The notes under the pieces were generated by a model, which worked only from the letters and a program-made list of their open reading frames with translations, had not been told where the DNA came from and made no database searches. From NCBI GenBank assembly GCA_963576725.1, contig OY755244.1, positions 77,251,620 to 77,315,619 on the forward strand: a stretch of 64,000 nt of DNA, in the 5' to 3' direction. The translations under genes and the position numbers were made by a program. Source of the DNA: Azorinus chamasolen (Eukaryota > Mollusca > Bivalvia > Cardiida > Solecurtidae). This document shows positions 1-12,619 of the stretch, in pieces (positions within the stretch are counted from its first letter, which is position 1; each line of letters opens with the position of its first letter).

Positions 1-914
1 CATTGCAGATCCTCTGATCTGGGTCTACACTGTTTTCAAATGCCTGTGCTCACATTTCCTGCATTCAAGGGATTAAAAAAAGCATTGAAACATTCGTTGA
101 ACATGTTTGTGAGGTATCTTTTATTGAAAGAAAATGGCATTTTGGTCATGTCATCACTGAATTAGGTGGTACGCAAACACTTAATGAATAAACTTAGGCA
201 TCTTAAATGCAGATGGCTGCCAAATACATGATAATAGTGTTTCTGAAAGCTCCAAAAGAGCTTTTTGCATTTTGTTAAGCATGTGTTAAGTCACCACCGG
301 TCTTAAAGAATTACATTTAAGACTGTTTTTGAGTAATCGCTTAAGTGGGGTTTTACTGTCCTGGGACACCCAGGGTTAGGATCTGATGTAGATATGGTAG
401 ATGAAAGCTGGTTTTGCTAATGATGCTGTTACTCGACACAGAATAATGAGGTGGGTCGTGATATAGGATCCCCTGGTACGTCATTAAAACAATTATTAAT
501 TACGTGTTGGTGTCTCGAGATGCTGAACAGGAGTATTGTTATCACATTAAACAATCATTAGCTCAGGTTCACTGGAAGTAATACATAAAAAACGTGGATA
601 ATGTTGAAAAAATGTTTTATGTTATCATACCAAGTATGCAGTATATATACATGAGTTGAGAGGAGACTAAAAGATGTGCATTTGGTCAAGCTACCCTTGG
701 TCGTGACAATGTACTGTCTATGTACTGATTCTCTTGAAAAGACAAACACAGCAATATGGAAGAGAGTCTTTGAGGGTTAACAGTTTTGAAATTATATCAG
801 ATGGCAAATTACATTATCAGGGTACACATTGATACTTATTGTCTGGTTACCCATTACCAAATGATTATTCAAGCAGGACTTCATCCAAAATGAATTATAG
901 ATAATCAACTGAAT

Positions 915-1311
915 ATTTTCCAGTGGAATATTCATGTAAGAAATGATGATATCATGAATATCTATTAGCTCAATTACAGTAAAAACCCGCTAATGTGACC
1001 ACCTAAAAGAGGTATAATTCCGGGTGCTAGATGCAGGTGGTAGCTTAATGCAGGACAAAAGTAATGCAGAAAGCTCCTAGAGGAGCTTTCTGCATTACTT
1101 TTGCCCTGCATTAAGCAACCACCTGCTGATAAAGACAGGTATGTTTATTCATTAAGTGGTCGCATTAGAGGGGTTCTACTGTATTACACTGACATCATTA
1201 TGTACACAGGAAATGCTTGGTGTTTGTAGAAACTGTAGAGCGATAAATTCATATGATCTGGGTCTACTCTGTTTGCAAAGGTGTGAGCATTTATATGAAG
1301 GAAAGGGTTAA
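915..1311 (+). mobile_element. Family C MITE split by a family P element
   Basis: The left arm (ATATTCATGTAAGAAATGATG) is joined after 976 to a family P copy and resumes at 1182 with TATTACACTG, then the core and the end AAGGAAAGGGTTAA. TA flanks both sides of the insert. Confidence 0.75.
977..1181. mobile_element. Family P MITE (pogo/Tigger-like), TA target
   Basis: It starts CAGTAAAAACCCGCTAATG and ends GAGGGGTTCTACTG, with a long palindrome centred on CTCCTAGAGGAG. TA lies on both sides. Confidence 0.85.
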
Positions 1312-1319
1312 TTCTTGTA

Positions 1320-1488
1320 TATCAAAATGCTGGTAGTAAATAAATAAATTGGTTGCCATGGCAAGCAGTAGAGAATCACAACTGTAACATAAAACAAACA
1401 GAGCAGACCTTGATCAGACTGATCGAGGTCTACTATGTTTGCAAAGATTTAAAAAAAAAAAGTGTGACTTTCAAGCACAGGGTTAATA
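1320..1488. mobile_element. Degenerate family C MITE
   Basis: It has a core of ACAAACAGAGCAGACCTTGA with its inverted arm TCTACTATGTTTGC and a decayed end AGGGTTAA. Confidence 0.55.
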
Positions 1489-1673
1489 AGATTTTCAGAT
1501 GAATGATTCCAAGCAGACGGCAAAGTCAGCAGACAACAAACATAGCAGCAGACACAATATGCGGCCAAACCTGAGTATACTGACCTGGTTTGGATATAGG
1601 TTACAATTTGTTTACACCTGGATTTTCTTAGACAATCTTCCAGCAGAGTGTTCAGGATCTTCTTTATTGTTTA

Positions 1674-1886
1674 TTAACCCTTTGAATGCTGAATATTTAA
1701 AGTGGATTGGCCTATCACCAGTAAACTATTGAGTCCATTCAGTAGGAATGGGGTATAATTTGCTGTAGGACTTTGAATGACAAACGGTGCAGACCCTGAC
1801 CAGAGGGCTCCTCTAGGATCCCTCTGATCTGGGTCTACACTGTTTGCAAACATCAGTACACTCGGTTCCAACAATCAGAAGGTTAA
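1674..1886. mobile_element. Family D MITE
   Basis: It runs from TTAACCCTTTGAATGCTGAA to GGTTAA. The core ACAAACGGTGCAGACCCTGA is mirrored by GGGTCTACACTGTTTGC. Part of it produces a spurious reading frame with the words VDPDQ and WSGS. Confidence 0.75.
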
Positions 1887-2172
1887 CACTTAGCATGCCA
1901 CAGGTAAATCTGTGATTGCCATGGAAACAGTTTTGATCCTGATTAAACACCTTTGATAATTCGTAATCTCATTAGTATTGAAAATGTTTAACACTCGCAC
2001 TGAGTTTTTTAAGAGAATTGGATGAAAAATGTACTTGGCTAAAAGCAGCAGAAGACAAGTTGCAGCAGATGACAATTACTTATCTTTCAAAGAGTAAAGA
2101 GATCTGTCCGTTCCAGTGAGATTAAAATGAAATAAGTTGTGAAGAACTATTCCATTCCATAAGTAAACCAGG

Positions 2173-2415
2173 TTAACTAACATTCTTCTGTAAACAAATG
2201 TCCACTATAATTCTCAAAGTGCATTTTATCAAGAAACTCATTGTACTCAAGGTTATAATGGCACTGATGAACAGGGGGCATTTTGTCTCAGGCAGGATCT
2301 GTAGAATCAGATCTGTATTATATCATAAGCAAACAGAGCAGACCCTGATCAGACGGGTCATGTTGGAGCCATTTGATATGGGTCTGCTCTGTTTGCAAAG
2401 GCATAGAAAAGGTTA
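2173..2415. mobile_element. Family C MITE
   Basis: It holds GCAAACAGAGCAGACCCTGA mirrored by GGGTCTGCTCTGTTTGC and ends AAAAGGTTAA. Confidence 0.65.
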
Positions 2416-2445
2416 ATGGACTGTTCCACTTTGGAAATTCAATAT

Positions 2446-2659
2446 TTAACTCTTTGCACGCTAGCGGCGAAACTGTGATTACCTATGCAAACAGTTTGGA
2501 TCCAGATGAGACGCCGCATAATGCGGCATCTCATCAGGATCCAAAGTGTTTGTCATCTTGACTATATTTTTGAAAAAAAATGAGAGAAAGATTATTTCAA
2601 GAATTGAAGCAGACGACAATTGTTGCAGATGAGAAATTACTTAGCGTGCAAAGAGTTAA
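2446..2659. mobile_element. Family E MITE, intact
   Basis: The termini TTAACTCTTTGCACGCTA and TAGCGTGCAAAGAGTTAA are perfect inverted repeats. The core is a BamHI-site palindrome, TTTGGATCCAGATGAGACG mirrored by CATCAGGATCCAAAG. It is the best-kept copy of this family in the window. Confidence 0.85.
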
Positions 2660-3186
2660 TAAGGCCTTTGCAAATAGTGTAGACCCAGATCAAAGGGCAC
2701 CTGAGGAAGCCCTTTGTATAGGGTTTTTTCATAATTATTGACTTCAGTAATAAATTTTGGCTCAATGTTTCGTTTAACCCTTTACTCCATAAATACACCT
2801 TTCTAGGCTGTTGCAAACAGAGTAGACTCAAATAAGACAGCTCCTATAGGAGCCATCTGATCAGGGTCTGCTCAGTATGTTTGCTTATGGAATAATATAT
2901 GATTCTACAGTTTCTGCCATGAACACAATAATCTTGTTTGTAATGCTATTATAAAAATACAATTAATTAATATTCATATATTCATTATTTCTTTATAAAT
3001 ATTCATGGAGTCAAGTGTTAATTAATATTCAGAAAGGGAGGAGCTAGGTTTAATTATTCAGCAGGTTAAGGGTTTGTACGGTTGCCAAATAACTGAACAG
3101 GTGTTGAATCTCACTAGCATGGTCAAACTGTACCATAATAATAATAAATCTGTTAGCTGTCATAAAACACTCACACATTGATAAAA

Positions 3187-3438
3187 TTAACCCTTTCCTT
3201 CATATAAATGCCTTTTCACGCATTTGCGAACTGAGTAGACCCTGATCAGATGGCTCCTATAGGAGCCATCTGATCAGGGTCTGCTCTGTTTGCTAATGGA
3301 GTTTGAAAAGATCTGTTTCTTTACTTTTCTAAAACAACTACAAAGTTCCACCTTCCATATTTCATTATAACTGTTTTGTGCATGAATATTCAGCAGGTAT
3401 TGAAATTTGAAATAAACATAGAACAGGGAAAGGGGTAA
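3187..3438. mobile_element. Family B MITE
   Basis: It runs from TTAACCCTTTCCTTCATATA to AACAGGGAAAGGGG. The core palindrome is centred on CTCCTATAGGAG. Confidence 0.75.
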
Positions 3439-3998
3439 TGTATTGACGCAATCTTAACATACCACTTGGATCTAAACTGTCTGCAGAATGATGTACTCAT
3501 GAATCATTGTCTGAACATGCTAAATAATTTTGTCTACTCAATTGTCATCTGTAACATTAATTTTCAGTCTGAATTTTTTTTCAGAAGTTGAGCCGGAGTG
3601 ACAGTTTATATCTCAGATCAGGTCCACAAAATGTCGGGCCTGATCTGGATCCAAACTGATTACACAGGTCATAAATTTCGAGAGAATCCACTGCAAGCAT
3701 AACCCTATCAGCGTTATTCTACTCAACAAGAGCAGAATTGCTATTATGATTGTAAATAATGTAGGGATGACAACTACCATTGGGCAGTTTACCAACATTA
3801 TTGTCAATGATTGGCAGATATTGGCGTAAATGACAAAAAATCCTCTTTGCCAAATTACTTACGTTTATCGGCTTAAGTGACAGTGTGACATTTCCGTCCT
3901 TTGCTAGTTTTACTTCGTGCTTTACGCTTTGCATGCTGAGTAATAATTGCCTGCAGAATTGTCATCTATTACAACTCCCCATGTACAGTTAACCCTTT

Positions 3999-4235
3999 AC
4001 CTGATGAATATTCATGTAAAAAATAATAACATTGTGCATATTAATTAGATGAATTTTTAATTATGGCATATGAAGACCAAATTTTGGTCATGGCAAAAAC
4101 TCTTGAATCAGATCTATATTATTCCATAAGCACATAGAGCAGACCCTGATCAGACATCTCCAAGGGGAGCCATCTGATCTGGGTCTACTCTGTGTGCAAA
4201 GGCTATAAAAGGCATATCTATGAAGTTATGGGTTC
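3999..4235. mobile_element. Family C MITE
   Basis: It starts TTAACCCTTTACCTGATGAA with a TATTCATG arm. The core is AGAGCAGACCCTGATCAGAC mirrored by GATCTGGGTCTACTCTG. Confidence 0.65.
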
Positions 4236-5252
4236 AAATGCAAATAGTGACTTTATTTTCTTCACATCTGATCTATAGGGTGTGACGGTCTGTTCACAAT
4301 ACACATTGATTTCTATGCCACTCTTTCTATAGAACCTGAAACATAATTCATTCTCTAATATTACAGTTATGCAACGTTCTTGGAGAAACTAAGAATGTCA
4401 AAGCCACATAAATCAGGATTACTTAAATATGGACTTTTAACCCTTACATTGCTGAATTTTCAAATGGACTATACCAAAATTCAAACTGGCCAAGCTTATG
4501 ATGCATATTTAGGGAGTTTTCTTAAGAAAAGTGTAACATAACAAACACTGCAGACTCTGATGAGAGGGCTCCTCTGTCATCTGAGTGGATACTGTTTGCA
4601 AACTGTTAGTGACTCATGACCCGTACTGCACTGCAAGGGTTAAACTTGAACATGCAAAATAAATTGTATGACCAACATTTAGTACATTATTGTCATAAAC
4701 ATAAAGCGTTAAACAGTTATAATCTCACTGGCATGCTGAGTTACTGTGCATTTCATCTGGATCGAAACTGTTCACAAATCACAGATTTGCCCATAATATG
4801 CTGTTGTCCATAATATGCTTAAGAATAATATCTTAATTAATTGGTGAATACAAAAGTGGAAGTCACTGTGCTCCGCTTTTCAAGTTTGTAACCGACTCAA
4901 CATCCCTTTGGCTATATTTGTCGTCAGCCATTGTCCGTGGAGAGGTCTGGAGTGTTTGTAATTGATTAATCGTAGCTGTTGGCTGTTTTGATTTTGAAGT
5001 GAGAATTTATTGTTATAAAATTTGAAAAATTGCTTTGTCGGTGCGAAGCAAAAGCAAAATGACATCTGATCTGCTTACAACCACTTGTCTGGTCCCACAA
5101 TCACCTGTGATCTGCTTCGGATTATCAAGTTGGGTTGCTAAGGTCACTAGTCTTACTGTTTTCAGTCCTATTAGGTACCAAATTGACCATTTAGAAGCAC
5201 AGAAGGCGGATTTGGTGTCATCAATATTGTTTGGTCTAAATTTGACGGGTCT

Positions 5253-5455
5253 TAGCTCTTTGAATGTGGAAAACGAGTGTACTGGCATTTGCAAACAGTG
5301 AAGACCTAGACCAGAGGGCTCCTAGAGGAACTGTCTGGTCCGGGTCTCCACTGAATGTCATTCTATGTCCTCTAGCAAAGTATACCCTTACATACAGAAT
5401 GGACTTTATCAGTAAACAATGATGGATCATTCCACTTTCAGCACTCATGGGGTTA
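5253..5455. mobile_element. Family D MITE
   Basis: The core is GCAAACAGTGAAGACC mirrored by GGTCCGGGTCTCCACTG, and it ends CATGGGGTTAA. Confidence 0.65.
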
Positions 5456-5548
5456 AAGAATAGCGGGGGATAGTGTCCAAGTGGTACATACTATACGGCT
5501 TTATGTAAACTGACAGTGATATACAATTGAGAGAAACAGATATACAAT

Positions 5549-5805
5549 TTAACCCTTTCCCTCATATAAACACCTTTTCATGCCTTTGCAAATAGACTAG
5601 ACCCTGATCAGACGGCTCCTATAGGAGCTGTCTGATCAGGGTCTGCTCTGTTTGCTTTTGACATGATATAGATCTGATTCTATAGTTTTTGTCATAGCAA
5701 AAACTTCCCCTGAAACTTTTATATTATAAAAATTCAGCTTAATAAAATATATATCTTCACAATGTCATTATTGCTAACATGAATATTGAACAGGGAAAGG
5801 GTTAA
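5549..5805. mobile_element. Family B MITE
   Basis: It runs from TTAACCCTTTCCCTCATATA to AACAGGGAAAGGGTTAA with a well-kept palindrome. Confidence 0.8.
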
Positions 5806-6092
5806 AGAGACGGGAAGGTCTTTTGACTGTATTAGAAAGGATTAATTATTAACAAAATTGTTTTATAAGTGTATGTAAATACTATATAGCATGTTTTGTA
5901 AGATAATTATTTCTGTACGAGAGATTGACACTTTTTCTAGCTACGTTTTGCTCGCTTAGTCTCATTATCATGATTTTGTAGATAATATTATTCAAGCAAA
6001 TCAACAAACTAATGCAACAAAACTAGGGAAATGTTTAACCCTTTACCTGATGAATATTCATGTTAGAAATAATGACTGTATAAATGTTGCCA

Positions 6093-6311
6093 TTAACCCA
6101 TTACCTCATAGGCTATTTTTAGATCCAACCTCTTTGAATGAATCTACCGAAAAGGAGTGTTAACTAGAGAAAAGGAACATTTTAGAATTTTGTAGTTTGA
6201 AACCATTGTGATAAATAGAGCATTTGCTCTTATAGGAGCAAATGCTCTATTTATCACAATGGTTTCAACAGGTGACTTTTGCAGAGGCGTCAATATGAGG
6301 GAATGGGTTAA
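6093..6311. mobile_element. Family A MITE, copy A1
   Basis: It starts TTAACCCATTACCTCATAGG and ends GGGAATGGGTTAA. The palindrome GATAAATAGAGCATTTGCTC is mirrored across the centre TTATAGGAG. The final TTAA is also the first TTAA of the next element. Confidence 0.88.
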
Positions 6312-6544
6312 CCCTATCCCTGTCCTATATTTAGACCAAATTTCAATACCTACTGTATATTCATGGACAAAATAGTTATAATGGAATATGGAAAGAGGAA
6401 CATTGTAGCTTTAGAAACTATCAAATTCCATTAGTAAACAGAGCAGATCCTGATCAGACGGCTCCTATAGCAAATGCATTATCTGGATTTTCTCTGTTTG
6501 CAAATGCATGAAAAGATGTTAATTATTATGAAGGAATGGGTTAA
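6308..6544. mobile_element. Family B MITE sharing TTAA with A1
   Basis: It starts at the same TTAA (6308-6311) that ends A1 and closes GAATGGGTTAA. One arm of the palindrome is shortened. Confidence 0.75.
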
Positions 6545-6627
6545 TGTTTAATTAATTTCCGACATTGATTGATGTGCAGCAACTGATGTAATTTTCACTT
6601 TCAAAATACTCATTTTTTTCCATTCTT

Positions 6628-6830
6628 TAACCCTTTTACCTAATGAATATTCGTGTAAGAAATATATGATGAATAGTAATTAGATGTATTTGTATAAAGG
6701 CATAATTTATAACACTGGAATATTTGGCCACAGCAGAAACTGTAGAATCAGATCAATATAATTCCGTAGGCAAACAGAGCAGACCAAGAACAGATGGCTC
6801 CAACAGGACTTAAAACATTCAAATAGTGTA
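6628..6830. mobile_element. Family C MITE, truncated
   Basis: It has a left arm TTAACCCTTTTACCTAATGA and the core AACAGAGCAGACC. The right arm is cut near the next family P element. Confidence 0.5.
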
Positions 6831-6867
6831 GACCCAGATCAAGTCATTCCCAATGTACTTATTAGTA

Positions 6868-7077
6868 CAGTATAGTCGTGCCAAAGCAACCACATAATTC
6901 ATTAATATAGCTGTCTTTGGAGGCAGGGGGTTGTTTAATGCAGGGAAAAAGTAATGCAGAAAGCTCCTATTGGAGCTTTCTGCATAACTTATGTCCTGCA
7001 TTAAGCTACCAACTGCTTTAAAAATCAAGACTTCTGTTAAACTGCTTTTGAGTGGTCGTATTAGAGAGACTTTACTG
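6868..7077. mobile_element. Degenerate family P MITE
   Basis: The core TGCAGAAAGCTCCTATTGGAG is kept and the ends CAGTATAG and GACTTTACTG are decayed. Confidence 0.6.
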
Positions 7078-7157
7078 CATTCAGCTTTACGTTTGGTGAG
7101 AAGAAACTTAGTGTCTGAATAGTAAATACAATGTCACAAATGTTTATCTCGGTGTTG

Positions 7158-7351
7158 AAATACTTAGCGCTTTCAAGGTGGCTCCATCATTGTTTATAGA
7201 TAGAGTCCATTCAGTATGAAAGGGTATAATTTGTGATAGGATTTTGAATGACAAACAGTGTAGACCCTGATCAGAGGCCCTCTAATCAGAGTCTACACTG
7301 TTTACAAATACCAGTGCACAAAAAAATGTGTCCCACATTCAAAGGGTTAAT
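7158..7351. mobile_element. Family D MITE
   Basis: The core ACAAACAGTGTAGACCCTGA is mirrored by AGTCTACACTGTTTAC, ending ATTCAAAGGGTTAA. Confidence 0.65.
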
Positions 7352-7915
7352 GTAAAAAATGGAAGACAGCAGTTTTGTATGAAGCCAATTTTTTTTTCAA
7401 TTGTAAACATACTGCGAGAAGATTAAATTTTGGCAAAAGCATAAATTATGAAATCTTGATTTCCTGTCAGTTGTTTTTGTTGAATTTGGATGTTTGTACA
7501 GTGGAAAAAACAAGTAATAGTGGTAAGTTGCCATGGAAAACAGAGAAAGAAACTCAATTTAACCATTTTGCACTAAATTCTTTGCAGGCTAGCAGCAAAT
7601 TTGTGATAACCAATGCAAACAGTTAGGACCCAGATGAGTTGATTCAGAGTTGATGCAAAGTAATTTGTCTCTCATCAGAGTCAAACTGTCTGAAAATTGG
7701 GAACGAGATTGAATAAGGTCTGCTGTAAAATATGAATTACCGTAGTGGTTTCTTTTCTATCTACATGCAATTTACTCAGCTGGCTAAAGGTTAAGGAATA
7801 GTTACAGCAAAATTGTTCTCTGCTAAAATTCTGAGAAACTGTTTTTCACTATCTGTGCGAAAAAAACACATGATCAACTTTTGGTGTTGATTGATTTATA
7901 CAAAAAATGGGCAGT

Positions 7916-8130
7916 ACATAAATACACCTTTTACACCTCTGTAAAAGTTACTTTTTGAAATCATTGTGATAAATAGAGCACTTGCTCCTAGGGAGCAAAT
8001 GCTCTATTTATTACAATGGTTTCAGAACTACAAAATTCTACAATTTTCCTTTTCTCCAGTTAATACTCCTTTTCGGTAGATTTATTCAAATAGGTTGGAT
8101 CTAAAAATAGCCTATGAGGTAATGGGTTAA
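7916..8130. mobile_element. Family A MITE, copy A2
   Basis: It has the palindrome ATCATTGTGATAAATAGAGC and mirror arm, ending GAGGTAATGGGTTAA. The left TTAA is lost. Confidence 0.8.
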
Positions 8131-8745
8131 AATAACTCATTGCCTTCTATATACTGATAGCTGTTAGCTGCAAAACTGCTTCTGCTCATTAAATATGATC
8201 GTTCTCCTGAGTGATTTCTAAAAAAATTCCAATCAGGGTGCGTAATGGGTTACAACCATGAGTTAATTGGTATCTCATCTAGATTCATTTGACCATTTAC
8301 TCACACCTTGAGTCAACCAAAATCAGGCAGTTCCTGTAAGACATCCAATCAGGGTTTGCTCTGTATGTACGGTATGTCACAGATCTGTTCTTTATTGCCG
8401 TTGCAATATTTCCTTTTATAAGTTTCTACTTTAAGCATATGTCTCCGTAAAAGTTTTAGGTGTTGCTTGCCTGAGATCAAAGTGTGTTGCGCGCTGATTA
8501 AATTCGGAATATGACAATAAAAAGTGACAGGGCAGCGATGTTTCAACAGTGTTTCAACAGTCCGAACAAAAACTGACCATCCTATTAATCATTTTCTCAA
8601 TTTCTTTTTATTGCCAACCGTAACTGTAAAATGATATTCGATCATGACGTTATCAATCTTTCTGGGGTTTAAAGGTGATAAAAGTAGATGGTGAATAAAA
8701 TGGGAAATGGTTTCTTGTCTGGCCCGTGTCCTCGACGTGTTGAGG

Positions 8746-8974
8746 TTAACCCTTTCCTCCATAAATACACCTTTCTACGCCTATGTAAAAGTCGCTTCTT
8801 GAAACCATTGTGATAAATAGAGCATTTGCTCCTATGGAGCAAATGCCCTATTTATCACAATGGTTTCGAAACTACACAATTCTAACATTTCCCTTTTCTC
8901 TAGTAAATGCTCCTTTTCGGTAGATTTATTCAAAGAGGTTGGGTCTAAAAATAGCCTATGAGGGAATGGGTTAA
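8746..8974. mobile_element. Family A MITE, copy A3
   Basis: It runs from TTAACCCTTTCCTCCATAAA to GGGAATGGGTTAA. The full palindrome is centred on CTCCTATGGAG. Confidence 0.88.
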
Positions 8975-9025
8975 ACCAGCGTCTAGGAGTGTAATCCATG
9001 TATGCCTATATTTACCATATTCACC

Positions 9026-9345
9026 ATAACCCTTTACTCCATGAATATTCATGTTAAAAATAGTGAAGGTGCATAACACAGGTAATTTCGATAATGGCAG
9101 ATACTAAAGAATTTGATCTTTATTATTCCATAAGCTAACAGAGTAGACCCAGATTGGATGGCTCCTACAGGAACCATCTGATCTGGGTCTACTTTGTTTG
9201 TATATGGAATAGTATAGGTCTGAATCTACTGTTTGTGCTATTGGTCCAATATTCCCTTGCTCATGATGCCTTTATTTAAATTCAGCTATTTAATATATAA
9301 ACATTCATTTATTTTTTTTTGATGAATATTCATGGAGTAAAGGGT
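9026..9345. mobile_element. Family C MITE, long form
   Basis: TAACCCTTTACTCCATGAAT at the left and GAATATTCATGGAGTAAAGG at the right are inverted repeats. The core GTAGACCCAGATTGGATGGC is mirrored. Confidence 0.75.
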
Positions 9346-9473
9346 AACGTTCTGGAATTTGTCATTCAAATTTTTATTTCTTTATCAATTCGTTACTGAA
9401 TTGCACTGCTATTGCAATCCTCCTTTGTGAAACTCATGGTTAGATTTTGACCAAGGTCTATGATGTCATGATA

Positions 9474-9683
9474 CAGTAGAACCCCTCTAATGCGACCACT
9501 TAATGAGCAAACATGAGTGTCTTTATAAGCAGGTGGTAACAATGCTTAATGCAAGACAAAAGTAATGCAGAAAGCTCCTCTAGGAGCTTTCTGCATTACT
9601 TTTGTCCTGCATTAAGCTACCACCTGCATCTAGCATCGAGAATTATGCCTCTTTTAGGTGGTCGCATTAGCGGGATTTTACTG
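9474..9683. mobile_element. Family P MITE
   Basis: It runs from CAGTAGAACCCCTCTAATGC to GGGATTTTACTG, flanked by TA on both sides. The palindrome is centred on CTCCTCTAGGAG. Confidence 0.88.
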
Positions 9684-10342
9684 TATCAGCCAAACATTTG
9701 GGTGGATGATATAGGTTGACCTTTTGAGCAGGAGTTAATTACAGTACTCAATATGGTTTTGAATTCCTTACAATCTTTGTGCAGTATTAAATATTAGGAT
9801 TGTCATGCTGTTCTGTTCATGCTTAGCATCTTTGAAGAGGACACTGTTGACCTTCTGTATTCAGTCCAAGCAACCAGGACATTATGCTCTGGACTTACAA
9901 ATTATCACCCCTTTGAGACACACAAAGAAACAGGAGATGGAGACTTGCAAATTTTTGTATCCCTGCATTTTTATTAGACAGCATAACTCTTTGAAATTTG
10001 ACATCGGCTTAATTGAATTTTGGCCACTTTCCTTTCAGGGCCTTTCCATCTGAATACAAATGGTCTCTTCCTCACAGTGGTCGTGCTTTTGAAGTGGTCA
10101 TTTCTCGCATGACCCTTGGTCAGTAGAAATAAGAATTGAGCTAATCTGTTTGAATATGACTCCGCTGTCTTGCTGTGTTTTGATAACAATGCCTCAACTG
10201 TCCTTATAGTTGCTGAAACTCCTCCGAATTAATGCTCCTTGCTCTGTGATTAGCTCTGCAAATAGTTCTATTCTAGCTGGGATACCCATGTAACACAGCA
10301 TCTCATCAGGATCCAGACTGTATGAAATTCAGGTCTTTGTAA

Positions 10343-10540
10343 TACAGTTGAAGTTCGATATTTCGAACTTCAAGGGACTATACAAATTAGTTCGAGATAA
10401 CAGAAGTTCGAGTTATCCGATTCCTAATCTGGACAAATTATCGAGTTCACAGCTTAATGCAGGTCTAAAGTAATACTGAAAGCACCTGTAAGAGCTTTCA
10501 GTATTACTTTAGACCTGCATTAAGCTGTCACATGTGTTTC
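10343..10540. mobile_element. Family P core with different ends
   Basis: It contains the P-type inner arm (TTAATGCAGGTCTAAAGTAA and mirror) but starts with a small palindrome, GAAGTTCGATATTTCGAACTTC-like, followed by AGTTCGAGTTATCCG, which resembles pogo/Tigger ends. Confidence 0.5.
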
Positions 10541-10693
10541 TAGATATCCGTAGTGATATATTTTAAAGCAATTCTGTTTTGGAAGGACCAAACTTTATGT
10601 TCTTTTGACATGAATATTCATGCAGTAAAGGATAACTTTGGAGATTTGTTGAGTTCCAATGATGATACACAAATGTATGTGGTAATTGGCAAC

Positions 10694-10921
10694 TTAAGCA
10701 ATTCCCGCATAGGCTATTTTTAGATCCAACCACTTTGAATAAATCTACTGAAAAGGAGCATTAACTAGAGAAAGGAACATTTTAGAATTTTGTAGTTTGA
10801 AACCATTGTGATAAATACAGCATTTGCTCCTATAGGAGCAAATGCTCTATTTATCACATTGGTTTCACAAAGTGACTTCTACAGAAGCACCAAAAAGCGT
10901 CAATATGCGGGAATGGGTTAA
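10694..10921. mobile_element. Family A MITE, copy A4
   Basis: It runs from TTAAGCAATTCCCGCATAGG to GCGGGAATGGGTTAA. The palindrome is intact apart from single changes. Confidence 0.87.
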
Positions 10922-11077
10922 GTAATAATTCTGATACAGATCCAACATGTATGGATATTGAAGTTCATGCAATTTTGACTGTTGCAAGTAATTTGGTCTG
11001 AAAAAAAATGTCTGCTAGACTTTTTGAAAGTAGATTTTTTTCTAATTTTCTTCCTCAAAAGCCATTGTCAGTGTTTA

Positions 11078-11277
11078 ACCTTTTCCCAGTTCAATATTCA
11101 TGTAAGAAATAATGACATCATCAATATTGATTAGATGATCATGGCAAAACAATAGGATCATATCTATATTATATCATAAGCAAGCAGAGCAGACCCTGAT
11201 CAGATATAGGAGCCGTCTGACCTGGGTCTACCCTGTTTCCAAATCTGTGAAAAAGCAATCATATGAAGGAAAGGGTT
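11078..11277. mobile_element. Family C MITE
   Basis: The core AGCAGACCCTGATCAGA is followed by a shortened mirror, ending GGAAAGGGTTAA. Confidence 0.6.
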
Positions 11278-11624
11278 AAACTGTGTGGATCCTGATCATA
11301 TGCCAACATACTCTGAATCTCATCATCTGGATCCAAAATGTTTGCGTAGATGATCAAACAAATTCGCTGGTAGCATGTAACAAGCTAAAGGGTAATTGAG
11401 CGGGGCTGCCCACAGCGGTTGCGTTTTTGGGAGAGTGATTTCGGGTATAATTTATGGGGCAGGTTTCCTGAACATGTGGTTAAAGGGTAGTGACCAGAAG
11501 TGGACTTGAATAAATAATGGTGTGAACTAATTGCCCCGCTGATCTGGTCTCAGCAGCCCACCCAGACTGGAAACTGCAAATTGGAGAAAAAAGTTTTGTA
11601 GGAATTTGTTCAGCTGTGTTGCCT

Positions 11625-11870
11625 CACAGTTATCCCTTTTCCTCATGAATATTCATGTAGGGAATAGTCACATCCTGAATAATAACGAGATCATTTATTA
11701 TGATTTAATGGCATATGAACACAGGACATATTGGCTATGGCAGAAACAGTAGAATCGGATCTATATGAATCCATAAGCAAACAGAGCAGACCCTGATCAG
11801 ACGGCTCCTACAGGAGCCATCTGATCTTGGTCTACTTTATTTGCAAAGGCCCAGAAAGATGTTAGGTTAA
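11625..11870. mobile_element. Family C MITE
   Basis: TATTCATGTAGGGAATAGTC is the left arm. The core is AGAGCAGACCCTGATCAGAC mirrored by GATCTTGGTCTACTTT. Confidence 0.6.
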
Positions 11871-12314
11871 CTTATATATTGTTATATACAACATGTGAAT
11901 ACATTGATATTGTACACAGTATAGAATCGGAACAAACATATATAATAACCCTTTTTTCTGGCAGTTTGAGCGTTAACTTATCAGATTGCAGCATGCCTGC
12001 CAACACATCATCATGCACCAGTCATCTGTTGCTGCAGCTGATAGTTTGTCCCCAGCCTTTTCTCAAAAGATAATTTTGTCTGCCTCAGTATTGACATTTA
12101 CTTATAGTGTTAAATTTATATGATACATTAGTCGTCAATTAATTTTTCATGATCTGATAATAACTTAAGGCTAGACTGTGCTAGATCTGGATCTACTCTG
12201 TTTGGAAATATCTGTCAGTATATAATTATACACTTTTGTTCTTGTGTTGAGAAAAGGGTATAAATATCTAAAAGGCTATAAATCTTTCAATGGCTTTGAT
12301 AATCAGGTATTTCA

Positions 12315-12504
12315 GCTTTTGCATGCTGAGGTCCATCATTATTTGATTGAGTCCATTCCGTACGCATAGCTTATGTTTAGTAGAAGATTTTTGAATGACA
12401 AATATTGCAGACCCTGATCGGACGGCTCATCTAGGAGCTCTTTGATCTGAGTCTACATTGTTTGCAAATGACAGTGCACTCGTTTTCCACATTCAATGGA
12501 TTAA
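12315..12504. mobile_element. Family D MITE, degenerate
   Basis: The core TGCAGACCCTGATCGGACGG is mirrored by TGATCTGAGTCTACATTG. The ends are decayed. Confidence 0.5.
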
Positions 12505-12619
12505 GGAAAACATTCCAGTCTTTGTGCACAAAAGCATTAAGCGTGATGTCTTAAAAAGTATGCATCTTGGAACTATTGTAGATTATATACCATAGCACCT
12601 CTCTCTATAGTGGTCACTT

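Noticed and set aside
5035..5301. Overlapping frames on both strands in a low-repeat stretch
   Set aside because: No family match, no clear splice sites, and the right end runs into a family D MITE.
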